NCBI GenBank assembly: GCA_902512325.1
Contig: CABXIT010000013.1
Span: forward strand, 1-39,086
Direction of reading: 5' to 3'
From: an uncultured Alphaproteobacteria bacterium
GTDB lineage: Bacteria > Pseudomonadota > Alphaproteobacteria > HIMB59 > GCA-002718135
DNA length: 39,086 bases
The position numbers were made by a program, and so were the translations under genes. The number at the start of each line of letters is the position of its first letter. Position 1 is the stretch's first letter. Positions 7,873-16,429 of the stretch are shown piece after piece. The notes below the pieces were generated by a model. It did not search any database. It was not told the origin of the DNA and saw only the letters and a program-made list of their open reading frames with translations.

Positions 7873-8853
7873 TTATTTAAAATATGATCTATATTTTTTT
7901 ACATTTAAATTATGATTAGCGTGAATATAGCGAATAGTATTTGTTTGAGATCTCATAACAACGGAATGTGTGTGAGCTTTATCATTTTTAATTCTTACAC
8001 CTTTTAATAAAGTTCCGTCTGTAACACCAGTTGCAGAAAACATAACATCTCCTTTTGCTAGATCATTTGTTTCAAAAATTTGATTTTTATCTAAAACTCC
8101 CATTTTTTTTGCTCTTTCAAAGCTTTCATCATTGTCATAAATTAGCTTACTATAAATTTTACCTCCTAAACATCTTAAAGCAGCTGCAGCTAAAACACCT
8201 TCTGGGGAGCCACCTGTACCCATGTAAAGATCGATTCCACTTTCATCAATTGAGGTTGCAATTACTGCGCTAACATCACCATCTGGAATTAGTTTTATTC
8301 TAGCTCCAGTTGACCTTACTTGACTTATCAATTCTTGATGTCTAGGTCTATCTAAAATGCATACCACAATGTTTTCTTCTCTTATTTTCGAGTAATTAGA
8401 AAATTCTTTTATAATTTTAATTGGTTCATCATCTATATTAATTTCTAAATTTTCATATTTGTATCCATAAGCAATTTTTTTCATATAAATATCAGGTGCA
8501 TGTAGAAAACTACCCTCTTCACCTATAGCTAAAACTGATAGAGCATTTTCACCTCCTTGGGCTGTAATTGTTGTCCCTTCTAATGGATCTAAAGCGATAT
8601 CTACCTTTACCTCACCTTTACCAATAATTTCCCCTATATAAAGCATTGGAGCTTTATCTCTTTCACCTTCTCCAATTACAACTTTACCATTAACATCAAG
8701 TTCATTTAAAAAATCTCTCATTGCATTAACTGCAGCTTGATCTGCTGCTTTCTCATCACCTCTGCCCATATGAAATGAGCTAGCAATAGCTGCAATTTCA
8801 GTGACTCTGACAGCCTCTAAGGCTAAATTTCTATCTAATAAAAGAGAATGCAT
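7873..8853 (-). CDS. glpX: class II fructose-1,6-bisphosphatase
   Basis: A GlpX-family phosphatase of gluconeogenesis (fructose-1,6-bisphosphate to fructose-6-phosphate; in some bacteria also sedoheptulose-1,7-bisphosphate). Diagnostic motifs are GRGDEKAADQAAV, GEGERDKAPMLYIGE, the metal-binding ALDPLEGTT, and GTGGSPEGVLAAAALR. The frame extends to a TTG at 8883 that would overlap the preceding gene by 29 nt. The ATG at 8853 is preferred: it follows the upstream stop by one base and gives a normal 326-residue protein starting MHSLLLDRNLAL. It is the last gene of the osmC-hydratase-glpX row. Confidence 0.92.
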   Translation of the reverse strand: MHSLLLDRNLALEAVRVTEIAAIASSFHMGRGDEKAADQAAVNAMRDFLNELDVNGKVVIGEGERDKAPMLYIGEIIGKGEVKVDIALDPLEGTTITAQGGENALSVLAIGEEGSFLHAPDIYMKKIAYGYKYENLEINIDDEPIKIIKEFSNYSKIREENIVVCILDRPRHQELISQVRSTGARIKLIPDGDVSAVIATSIDESGIDLYMGTGGSPEGVLAAAALRCLGGKIYSKLIYDNDESFERAKKMGVLDKNQIFETNDLAKGDVMFSATGVTDGTLLKGVRIKNDKAHTHSVVMRSQTNTIRYIHANHNLNVKKYRSYFK

Positions 8854-8854
8854 T

Positions 8855-9640
8855 TTAATTCCAATTTGGTTTTCTTTTTTCAATAAAAGCTTTGATACCC
8901 TCTTCTGAGTCTGATTCCATCATGTTTTTTATCATAATTTCTGAAGCATATTTATAAGCATCTGTGATTTTCATTTCTGATTGATTATAAAATGCTTTTT
9001 TTCCAATTTTCAAAGTTAAAGAAGATTTATTTGATATTTTATTAGCTATTAAATTAACCTCATTATGGAGATCTTTTTCTTTAAAGCAATTATTAATCAA
9101 ACCTATCAATTTTGCTTTATCTGCATCAATAAAATCACCAGTTAAAAGCATCTCCAAAGCATGTTTATTTTTAACTACTCTAGATAAAGCAACCATAGGT
9201 GTTGAGCAAAATAAACCAATATTAACTCCTGGAGTTGCAAATTTTGAAACATCACTAGCATAAGCTAAATCACAACTTGCTACCAATTGACAACCAGCAG
9301 CAGTAGCCACACCATTAATTTCTGCAATAACTGGTTTTGAGTTATGAATTATTTTTAACATTAGATCCGAACAACTATTTATTAAAGTTTTAAAAAATTC
9401 TAATCCTTTATCATTGTCATTTCTATGAGAATTTATTTCCTTTAAATTATGTCCTGCTGAAAAAATTTTTCCTGTTGAGTTAAGAATGATAACCTTAATT
9501 TCTTTATTATTATCTGCATTTATAATTATTTGTTTTAAATTATTGATAATATCAAGACTTAAAGTATTTTGATTAAAAGGATTATTTAGGGTAATTTTTA
9601 AAATATTTTTTGTGAGGTCTTGAGTAATGAAATCGTTCAT
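8855..9640 (-). CDS. enoyl-CoA hydratase/isomerase-family protein (ECHDC3-like)
   Basis: A 261-residue crotonase-fold protein. The oxyanion-hole strand SAGHNLKE (61-68) and the second loop GVATAAGCQLVASCD (110-124) are clear. In enoyl-CoA hydratase the two catalytic glutamates lie in GGGCEL and QPEILIG; here those positions are Q118 and G138 (TPGVNIGLF). The protein therefore probably does not perform standard hydration. The same loop sequences occur in the ECHDC3-like subgroup, whose reaction is not settled. It overlaps osmC by 4 nt (ATGA). Confidence 0.85.
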   Translation of the reverse strand: MNDFITQDLTKNILKITLNNPFNQNTLSLDIINNLKQIIINADNNKEIKVIILNSTGKIFSAGHNLKEINSHRNDNDKGLEFFKTLINSCSDLMLKIIHNSKPVIAEINGVATAAGCQLVASCDLAYASDVSKFATPGVNIGLFCSTPMVALSRVVKNKHALEMLLTGDFIDADKAKLIGLINNCFKEKDLHNEVNLIANKISNKSSLTLKIGKKAFYNQSEMKITDAYKYASEIMIKNMMESDSEEGIKAFIEKRKPNWN

Positions 9641-10086
9641 AAATTTATTTTAATTTCAACTTCTTCTGATAAGGAATTAGCAACAAAACAATATCGGTGA
9701 GATCTATCTTGCATTTTATCCATCTCTTCTGATGATACGGAGAAATCACCATCAAAGGTTATATTGGGATTTAACTCAATTTTATTTACACACATTTTAC
9801 CTTTCGAATTTTTACCAAGAAAAGCATAAGCTTTATCTTTATAAGATTGAATTGGCCAACGCATTTTAGCAGCAAGAGCTAAAAAAGTCATCATATGGCA
9901 ACTACTTACAGAAGCTGCTAGAAATTGTTCAGGATTTATTTCATTTTCTTTACCGCCATATTCAGGAGCTGAACCTGCATTGAAAATATTATTATTAATT
10001 TCAATTTTGTGATTTTTTGAAAAAGTTTCAGGTATTAAAACTTCTTCTTGTATTTTCCATTCAAGGCTTATTGATAATTCACTCAT
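9637..10086 (-). CDS. OsmC-family protein
   Basis: 149 residues with the OsmC/Ohr fold. The two redox cysteines expected for organic-hydroperoxide reduction are present: C63 in SVSSCHMMTFL and C133 in HRYCFVANS. The N-terminal half includes PEYGGKENEINPEQFLAAS, typical of the YhfA/OsmC-like group. It probably reduces peroxides or handles a small thiol-reactive substrate in the cytoplasm. It is the first gene in the row with the hydratase-like gene and glpX; a 57-bp AT-rich gap separates it from oppF. Confidence 0.85.
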   Translation of the reverse strand: MSELSISLEWKIQEEVLIPETFSKNHKIEINNNIFNAGSAPEYGGKENEINPEQFLAASVSSCHMMTFLALAAKMRWPIQSYKDKAYAFLGKNSKGKMCVNKIELNPNITFDGDFSVSSEEMDKMQDRSHRYCFVANSLSEEVEIKINL

Positions 10087-10143
10087 AAAAAAATATTACA
10101 TTTATATATAAATAATTAAATAGAAAAGGTATAGTTTATATAG

Positions 10144-10941
10144 TTAAATTTTAGGGATAGATGAGATTAATTTTTTTGTATAGTCATTCTTTGGATTATT
10201 AAAAACCTCATAACTATTATTAATTTCCATTACTTTTCCTAAATTTAAAACCATAATATTATCACTCATATGTTTTGCTATATTTAAATCATGTGTAATA
10301 AATAAATATGTTAATTTAAATTTTTCCTGCAATTCTTTTAAAAGATTAATTACTTGTGCTTGAATAGATACATCAAGAGAAGATACTGGTTCATCACAAA
10401 TAATAAATTTTGGTTTAAGAATAAGTGATCTCGCAATACCAATTCGCTGACATTGTCCTCCTGAAAATTCATGAGGATATCTATTGATTTGATTAGGTAG
10501 TAAACCAACGCTTTCCATAATGTCTTTGACCTGATTTTTTACTTCTTTAAAATCTAAGTTGGGATAATGAGTAATTAGAGGTTCACTAATAATTTCTCCA
10601 ACGTTCATTCTAGGATTTAATGAGGCTAATGGATCTTGAAATATCATTTGAATTTCTTTTCTATATTTTCGCATACTTTTTTCATCTAAATTAGATATTT
10701 CATTATTTTTAAATAAAATTTTACCTGAACTTATTTTCAATATATTTATAATAGCCTTTGCGATAGTTGATTTACCAGAGCCAGTCTCTCCAACTATACC
10801 TAAAGTTTCACCTTCAAATATTTCAAAACTTATATTTTCTACAGCTCTAAATATTTTATTTCTTTCCCATGGAAAAAGAAAAGAATTATTTGATGTATAA
10901 TCAACACATACATCTTTAACACATAAAATTGAATTACTCAT
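10144..10941 (-). CDS. oppF: oligopeptide ABC transporter ATPase (OppF-type)
   Basis: A 265-residue ATPase of the peptide/nickel importer family. Walker A is GETGSGKS (51-58), followed by IFQDPLASLNPRM, the signature FSGGQCQR, Walker B with CDEPVSSLD, and the switch histidine in FITHDL. It ends at DYTKKLISSIPKI and lacks the C-terminal oligo_HPY extension that OppF usually carries, so it is about 55-60 residues shorter than typical. No frameshift or stop-codon damage is visible. Its ATG directly abuts the oppD stop codon. Confidence 0.9.
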   Translation of the reverse strand: MSNSILCVKDVCVDYTSNNSFLFPWERNKIFRAVENISFEIFEGETLGIVGETGSGKSTIAKAIINILKISSGKILFKNNEISNLDEKSMRKYRKEIQMIFQDPLASLNPRMNVGEIISEPLITHYPNLDFKEVKNQVKDIMESVGLLPNQINRYPHEFSGGQCQRIGIARSLILKPKFIICDEPVSSLDVSIQAQVINLLKELQEKFKLTYLFITHDLNIAKHMSDNIMVLNLGKVMEINNSYEVFNNPKNDYTKKLISSIPKI

Positions 10942-11904
10942 TTATATACAATTAACACAACATTGATCTACCCAATGATGTGATTCTCTTTCAATTAAAG
11001 CATTATGCGTTGTTCCTTGCTTGCATTCATTAGTAGGATTTGAACATCTTGTTCTGAAAATACAACCAGTTGGAGGATTAATCATATTAATTGGATTACC
11101 TTTAATTGTTTTTAATTTTTTATAATCTTCATCTATTTTAGGAACTGTATCTAATAAACCTTTTGTATAAGGGTGAAGTGGCTTTTTAAAAATTTTATTT
11201 GTATCACCAAGTTCCATAATTTTACCACCATACATTACCATTAGTTGACTACATATATTTTGAACTATACCCATATTATGGGTAATTAAAATAATAGATG
11301 AATTAAATTCTTTTTTTATATCATTAAATAAATCCATAATCTGAGACTGAACTGTAACATCTAATGATGTGGTTGGCTCATCTGCAATAATAATTTCAGG
11401 TTTGCAAATTATAGACATTCCAATCATTACTCTTTGTCTCATGCCACCTGATAATTCATGTGGATAGCTATTTATAGTTTTTTTAGAGTCTTGAATCTTT
11501 ACGGCATCTAAAATTCTTAACGATTCGTTAGTTGCCTGATCATTTGTAAATCCATTATGATTTATAATAATTTCATTTAATTGCTTTTTTATTTTCATGT
11601 AGGGATTTAATGAGGTCATTGGATCTTGAAATATAATAGAAATTTTTTTAGACCGAATTTTATTAAGTTCGTTTTCATTTAAAGACAGAATATTTTTATT
11701 TTGATAGTTAATTTGTCCTTTAACTTCGGCATTTTTATCTAATAAACCTAATATAGAATATGCAAGCTGTGTTTTGCCGGATCCAGATTCACCTACAATT
11801 GCTAAACTTTCATTTTTTGGTAAATTAAAAGAAACATTGTTAACAGCTTTGACTATACCTTCAGGAGTTTTAAAACTTATATAAAGATTCTTAATATCTA
11901 ACAT
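10942..11904 (-). CDS. oppD: oligopeptide ABC transporter ATPase (OppD-type)
   Basis: 320 residues. Walker A is GESGSGKT, followed by IFQDPMTSLNPYM, the signature LSGGMRQR, Walker B with ADEPTTSLDV, and the switch histidine ITHNMG. The C-terminal oligo_HPY region is present, with HPYTKGLLDTVP followed by GCIFRTRCSNPTNEC, a cysteine cluster that may bind an iron-sulfur centre as reported for some members. An additional CCVNC motif lies at the extreme C-terminus. Two bases separate it from oppC. Confidence 0.92.
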   Translation of the reverse strand: MLDIKNLYISFKTPEGIVKAVNNVSFNLPKNESLAIVGESGSGKTQLAYSILGLLDKNAEVKGQINYQNKNILSLNENELNKIRSKKISIIFQDPMTSLNPYMKIKKQLNEIIINHNGFTNDQATNESLRILDAVKIQDSKKTINSYPHELSGGMRQRVMIGMSIICKPEIIIADEPTTSLDVTVQSQIMDLFNDIKKEFNSSIILITHNMGIVQNICSQLMVMYGGKIMELGDTNKIFKKPLHPYTKGLLDTVPKIDEDYKKLKTIKGNPINMINPPTGCIFRTRCSNPTNECKQGTTHNALIERESHHWVDQCCVNCI

Positions 11905-11906
11905 TA

Positions 11907-12836
11907 TTATCTATCTTTTGGATCCAGAGCGTCTCGAAGACCATCACCTATAAAAAATAAAGAAAAAAGTGTAACAACAAAGAAAAATAATGGGAATAAC
12001 AATTGCCATAGAGTTCCGTATCTCATTGTTCCAGCACCTTCACTAATTAATGCACCCCATGATGTATTAGGTTCTTGGACTCCTAGTCCTAAAAAAGAAA
12101 TAAATGATTCTGTTAAAATCATTCCAGGAACTAATAATGTAGCATAAACTGCAACGACACCGAGTAAATTTGGAATTATATGTCTTCTTATAATAGTAAA
12201 GTGACTAACACCAATTGTAATTGCTGCTTCAACATATTCTTTCTTTTTAATTGATAAAGTTTGACCTCGAACAATTCTAGCCATATCTAACCAAGAAACT
12301 AAACCAATACCAACAAACAACATGAATATTGATCGCCCAAAAATAACTAATAATAATATTAATACAAACATGTAAGGAATTGACATTAAGATATCAACTA
12401 TCCTCATCATTATACTGTCAATTTTTCCACCAAAATATCCTGCTACAGCACCATATATAGTTCCAACTATAACAGCTATTAAAGCTCCAATTATACCAAC
12501 CATTAAGGAAATTTTTGTTCCCTGTATCACTCTAGAATAAAGATCCCTACCTAGTTCATCAGTTCCAAAATAATGACCTGTTTTAAAAGAAGGATAACCC
12601 ATAGTTGATATATCCCCAAGAACACTCCAATCAATTTCTTCATTAGACCATACTGCAAATACAGAGCCAATAAATGAAAACAATAATACAAGTAAGAGAG
12701 TTATAAGACTAATTAAAGCGGCTTTATTTTTTAAAAAACGTATTTTGGCATCGTGCCATAGTGATCTTCCTTTAATCTCATCAATTTGAGATAAATTTGT
12801 ACTTAATTTGGATATTTTATCCTTTAAAACAATCAT
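11907..12836 (-). CDS. oppC: oligopeptide ABC transporter permease (OppC-type)
   Basis: 309 residues with an N-terminal cytoplasmic segment, a first helix near 40-62, a periplasmic stretch containing HYFGTDELGRDLYSRV (the OppC/DppC hallmark), and five further helices. The EAA-type loop with the AAxxxG motif that docks the ATPase is visible as EAAITIGVSHFTIIRRHIIPN. It overlaps oppB by 4 nt (ATGA), implying translational coupling with its partner permease. Confidence 0.92.
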   Translation of the reverse strand: MIVLKDKISKLSTNLSQIDEIKGRSLWHDAKIRFLKNKAALISLITLLLVLLFSFIGSVFAVWSNEEIDWSVLGDISTMGYPSFKTGHYFGTDELGRDLYSRVIQGTKISLMVGIIGALIAVIVGTIYGAVAGYFGGKIDSIMMRIVDILMSIPYMFVLILLLVIFGRSIFMLFVGIGLVSWLDMARIVRGQTLSIKKKEYVEAAITIGVSHFTIIRRHIIPNLLGVVAVYATLLVPGMILTESFISFLGLGVQEPNTSWGALISEGAGTMRYGTLWQLLFPLFFFVVTLFSLFFIGDGLRDALDPKDR

Positions 12837-13762
12837 GAATCATACCTAATTTTTGGATCTATCCATGCATAAAGAATATCAACTAATAAATTAAAAGTAA
12901 TAGTTAGGCAGCCAACTAAAATTGTAATTCCCATAATGGTAGAGTAATCTCTATTAAGAGCACCGTTAACAAAATGTAGCCCTATTCCTCCTGTACTAAA
13001 AAACATATCAATTACAACTGAACCAGTAATCATTCCAACAAAAGCAGGACCCAAATAAGATATTACAGGTAAAAGGGTTGGCTTTAAAGCATGAGATAAA
13101 ATTATTTTATATTTTGGCAAACCTTTAGAGCGGGCTGTTCTTATAAAATTTGAATTTAAAACTTCCAACATCGAAGATCTAGTTAAACGTGCAATACTTG
13201 CTAGATAACTAGTTGAAAGAGCTATTACTGGCATTATAACAAATTGAATTTTACCACCTTCCCATCCACCGCCTGGCAACCAACCAAGATATAATGTAAA
13301 TATAAGAACAAGAATTGGTGCCATTACAAAATTTGGCAGCACTTGTGCAGATATAGAGAAACCAACAGCAAAATAATCTAAAAAAGTATTCTGTTTAATT
13401 GCTGCAATTATCCCTAAACTTACACCGAATAAAACTGCAATAATAAATGACCAGGTTCCATATTTTAAAGTAACAGGAAAACCTTGCGCTATTATATCGT
13501 TAACACTCCTATCTTTGTATCTAAAGGAAGGTCCAAAATCAAACTCAGTTACAATACTTTTAACATAATTAAACATTTGTTTATACATTGGTTGATCAAG
13601 TCCATACTTAGCATTAATATTTTTTAATACTTGCTCAGGTAAAGGTCTTTCAGAAGTAAATGGACCACCAGGAGCACTGTACATTAATAAAAAAGAAATA
13701 ATTATTAGTATTAATATTGTGGGAATAGCTATTGATAATCTTTTGAGAGTAAATTTGATCAT
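12833..13762 (-). CDS. oppB: oligopeptide ABC transporter permease (OppB-type)
   Basis: About 309 residues with six membrane helices; the first is in the N-terminal 30 residues (IKFTLKRLSIAIPTILILI). The coupling loop RTARSKGLPKYKIILSHALK carries the conserved glycine, and the C-terminus WIDPKIRYDS is typical of OppB/DppB. The open frame begins at a GTG at 13774, but that codon lies inside a terminator stem. The ATG at 13762 is the likely start and comes directly after the terminator's run of eight T's, so there is no room for a normal Shine-Dalgarno. Confidence 0.9.
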   Translation of the reverse strand: MIKFTLKRLSIAIPTILILIIISFLLMYSAPGGPFTSERPLPEQVLKNINAKYGLDQPMYKQMFNYVKSIVTEFDFGPSFRYKDRSVNDIIAQGFPVTLKYGTWSFIIAVLFGVSLGIIAAIKQNTFLDYFAVGFSISAQVLPNFVMAPILVLIFTLYLGWLPGGGWEGGKIQFVIMPVIALSTSYLASIARLTRSSMLEVLNSNFIRTARSKGLPKYKIILSHALKPTLLPVISYLGPAFVGMITGSVVIDMFFSTGGIGLHFVNGALNRDYSTIMGITILVGCLTITFNLLVDILYAWIDPKIRYDS

Positions 13763-13791
13763 AAAAAAAAGCACCGAAAAAATTCGGTGCT
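13763..13791 (-). terminator. intrinsic terminator between oppA and oppB
   Basis: On the minus strand AGCACCGAA pairs perfectly with TTCGGTGCT (+ coordinates 13783-13791 and 13770-13778) around a 4-nt loop, with no mismatches. It is followed by eight T's (13770-13763). It lies 13 nt after the oppA stop. This is the strongest terminator in the window. The oppB ATG (13762-13760) begins at the next base, so read-through transcripts would carry the hairpin right at the start codon. The likely purpose is to give more binding protein than permease. Confidence 0.85.
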
Positions 13792-13804
13792 TTAAATATT
13801 TTAA

Positions 13805-15427
13805 TTAATCTGCAACTTTGTAAAAATTACGACTATACCAATTTTGTTCAACATTACCATAAGGCCAACCTTTAAGTTGTGTGTTTAACATAAAAACACC
13901 GGCATAATGATAAATAGGAATAACTGGCATTTCAGATGCAAGTATTCTTTCAATAGTTGTATAGTTAGAACTCGCATCATTTAATGTTTTGGCTTCAGTC
14001 ATTAATTGATCAACAGCAGCATTACTATACTTACCATCATTATAACCAGAAGGTGTAGTTAGCAAATCAAGAAACGTTGATGCTTCATTATAATCTCCAC
14101 ACCAAGCCCCTCTAGCAATTTCAAAATCTTGTTTACTACGAATATCTAGGAATGTTTTCCATTCCATATTTTCCATAGTAGCATTAATTCCAAGTTTTTG
14201 TTTCCACATTTGTGCCATAACTGTTGCAATTTTTTTATGACCTTCAGAGGTATTATAAATCATCGTAAAAGATAAAGGATTATCTTTTCCATAGCCTGCA
14301 GCTTCCATTAATTCTATTGCTTTAGAATCTCTTTCAGCCTGTGTCATTTTACCAAAAGCAACTTTAGGAACATCAAATCCTGCTGTAGCACCTGGGGTAA
14401 ATGTGTAGGCTGGAATTTGTCCAGCTTGAAGAATATCCTCAGTGATAACATTTCTATCAATAGCATAAGCCATTGCTTTTCTTACCCTAACATCTTGAAA
14501 TGCATCAATTCCACTATCACTTAAGTTAAAAGTATAATAATAGTTACATAATCTTGGAAAAGAAGTTGCCTCATCAGGATATTCAGCTTTTAATTTCTTA
14601 AATTGTCCTGAGGGAACTGGTCCTTTATCTAATTCTCCAGCTAAATATCTAGTTAAACCTTGATTTTCATCAGGAATTACTAGAGCTACTACTTTTTCCA
14701 ATATAGTGTTTTCATTATTCCAATATAATGGATTTCTTTCTCTTACTAAGCGCTCATTAATAACATGTTCTGTTAATGCATAAGCACCATTAGAAACCAT
14801 ATTTCCCGGCTTAGTCCAATCAGAACCATATTTTTCAATAGTAGCTTTATGGGTTGGGAATGTAGTAGCATGAGTAGTCATAGCTGCAAAATATGGTAGT
14901 GAAGCAGTTAACTCAACTTGAAATGTATAATCATCTAAAGCTTTAACTCCTAAATCACTCGGCGGAACATCACCACTAATTGCTTCTCCACCATTTTTAA
15001 TAGACATGATGTCCATAAACCATGAGTATGGAGAGGCAGTAGCTGGATCTACAGCTCTTTGCCAAGCATAAACAAAATCATGCGCTGTTACAGCATCACC
15101 ATTTGACCATTTTGCATTTTTTCTTAAATTAAATGTATAAACATCTTTTGAATCATTGGCAGACCAACTTTCAGCGACACCAGGAACTAAATTTCCATCA
15201 GCATCTTGATTTAAAAGACCTTCAAATAAATCTCTTATAATATCTGATCCGCTTACATCCTCAACTATTTGAGGATCAATCGAACTATGCTCATCTAAAG
15301 CCCAATATGTAAATGTTTGATCTGCTGCTAAAGTTTCTCCCGTTATAGGATGTTTTGCAGCAAAAACATTAGTCGCAAAAGTAAGACTTAAGAATAAAGC
15401 AAAAAATATTGAAATAATTTTTTTCAT
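13805..15427 (-). CDS. oppA: periplasmic oligopeptide-binding protein (OppA-type)
   Basis: About 540 residues. A clear Sec signal peptide (MKKIISIFFALFLSLTFATNVFAA) precedes a cluster C (PBP2_OppA) binding domain, with hallmarks DPQIVEDVSGSDIIRDLFEGL, TVTAHDFVYAWQR-like (here VTAHDFVYAWQR), and MVSNGAYALTEHV...ERNPLYWN. The start at 15427 is fixed by a strong AGGAGG (15432-15437); a frame extension of ten codons upstream lacks such a site and would spoil the signal peptide. It captures peptides in the periplasm for OppBCDF. An intrinsic terminator follows. Confidence 0.92.
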   Translation of the reverse strand: MKKIISIFFALFLSLTFATNVFAAKHPITGETLAADQTFTYWALDEHSSIDPQIVEDVSGSDIIRDLFEGLLNQDADGNLVPGVAESWSANDSKDVYTFNLRKNAKWSNGDAVTAHDFVYAWQRAVDPATASPYSWFMDIMSIKNGGEAISGDVPPSDLGVKALDDYTFQVELTASLPYFAAMTTHATTFPTHKATIEKYGSDWTKPGNMVSNGAYALTEHVINERLVRERNPLYWNNENTILEKVVALVIPDENQGLTRYLAGELDKGPVPSGQFKKLKAEYPDEATSFPRLCNYYYTFNLSDSGIDAFQDVRVRKAMAYAIDRNVITEDILQAGQIPAYTFTPGATAGFDVPKVAFGKMTQAERDSKAIELMEAAGYGKDNPLSFTMIYNTSEGHKKIATVMAQMWKQKLGINATMENMEWKTFLDIRSKQDFEIARGAWCGDYNEASTFLDLLTTPSGYNDGKYSNAAVDQLMTEAKTLNDASSNYTTIERILASEMPVIPIYHYAGVFMLNTQLKGWPYGNVEQNWYSRNFYKVAD

Positions 15428-15565
15428 ATTTCCTCCTAAAGAATATAAATTACCCATAATATAATTACTATAAAACGCAATTATTCATTTATTCTTTAAA
15501 AAAACCGCTTAAATGCTAATTAAATTTAAGTTTTACCTGTAATAAATTTATAATAATTCAAAAAT
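15428..15565. promoter_or_regulatory. divergent control region between oppA and EamA/tupA genes
   Basis: 138 bp with no gene. For the plus-strand genes a perfect TATAAT sits at 15549-15554, only 11 bases before the EamA ATG, with no convincing -35 box. A 7-bp inverted repeat (15508-15514 CTTAAAT / 15524-15530 ATTTAAG) lies mid-region and, read toward oppA, is followed three bases on by seven T's; it might act in the oppA leader, but the stem is weak. Confidence 0.3.
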
Positions 15566-16423
15566 ATGACTAAGAAACATTACCTACTCCTTCTATTAAT
15601 AAGTTTTTTATTTGGAAGTGCTTATCCAGCTCAGAAATTAATTTTTAATGAAAGTGTACCACCTATATTAATGGGAAGTTTAAGAATGCTAATTGTTTGT
15701 ATTTGCTTAATTCCATTTTGGAGATTTAAAATTCCTAATAAAAAATATTGGTTTCCTTTATTTATATTTTCAATATGCATGGGTTTTTTGACAAATTTTT
15801 TTATGACTTTGTCATTAAAAGCAGCAGATATAGTATCACCAATTATTATAGGTTCACAGTTAGCAATACCATTTGCAATTTTATTAAGTTCTTTTTTCTT
15901 AAAAGAAAAAGTTAATTACAAGAAATGGATACTTATTTTTTCATCATTTTTTGGAGTGATTTTATTAAGCTTTGATCCATTAATTAAAGATGAAATATTT
16001 TCATTATTTTTAGTTTCTTTTATGGCTTTTTTCTATGCAAGTGCTCAGGTATTCTCACGTTATTTAAAAGAGCTTGATGTTACATTAACAAATAGCTTAA
16101 TGGGATTATGTGGTTTCTTATGCTTAATTACTACTTCTTATATATTTGAAGGTAATGCAGTTGAAAATATCATAAATATTAACATCAAATCATGGTTGTT
16201 AATATTACACTCAGCTATTTTTGTTTCAATAGGCGCTCATATGTCAATGTTTTATTTATATAAAATATATCCAGTAAATAAAGTTTTTCCATTTTATGCA
16301 TTATTTCCAATTTTTGGTATTTTACAAACAATGGTAATCTTTAATGAAATACCAACATTCACTATTATAATCGGAGGTGTAATTGTTATCACATCTATTT
16401 ACTTATTAAATAAATTAGATTGA
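15566..16423 (+). CDS. EamA/DMT-superfamily transporter
   Basis: 285 residues with ten hydrophobic helices in two EamA repeats. The first helix reads LLLLISFLFGSAYPAQKL and the repeat boundary contains SSFFLKEKVNYKKWILIF, both typical of the superfamily. It is not closely similar to the EamA protein at 3.0-3.9 kb by eye, so the two look like separate paralogues rather than a recent duplication. It is followed after 6 nt by a tungstate-type binding protein gene on the same strand, implying cotranscription. Substrate unknown. Confidence 0.85.
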   Translation: MTKKHYLLLLLISFLFGSAYPAQKLIFNESVPPILMGSLRMLIVCICLIPFWRFKIPNKKYWFPLFIFSICMGFLTNFFMTLSLKAADIVSPIIIGSQLAIPFAILLSSFFLKEKVNYKKWILIFSSFFGVILLSFDPLIKDEIFSLFLVSFMAFFYASAQVFSRYLKELDVTLTNSLMGLCGFLCLITTSYIFEGNAVENIININIKSWLLILHSAIFVSIGAHMSMFYLYKIYPVNKVFPFYALFPIFGILQTMVIFNEIPTFTIIIGGVIVITSIYLLNKLD

Positions 16424-16429
16424 TTAAAA

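Noticed and set aside
10100-10113. Perfect 14-bp palindrome ATTTATATATAAAT between oppF and osmC
   Set aside because: It consists only of A and T in very AT-rich DNA, so it is expected by chance, and no second copy marks it as an operator.
3028-16423. Two EamA transporters as a recent duplication
   Set aside because: They share only family-level features by eye and lie in unrelated neighbourhoods.
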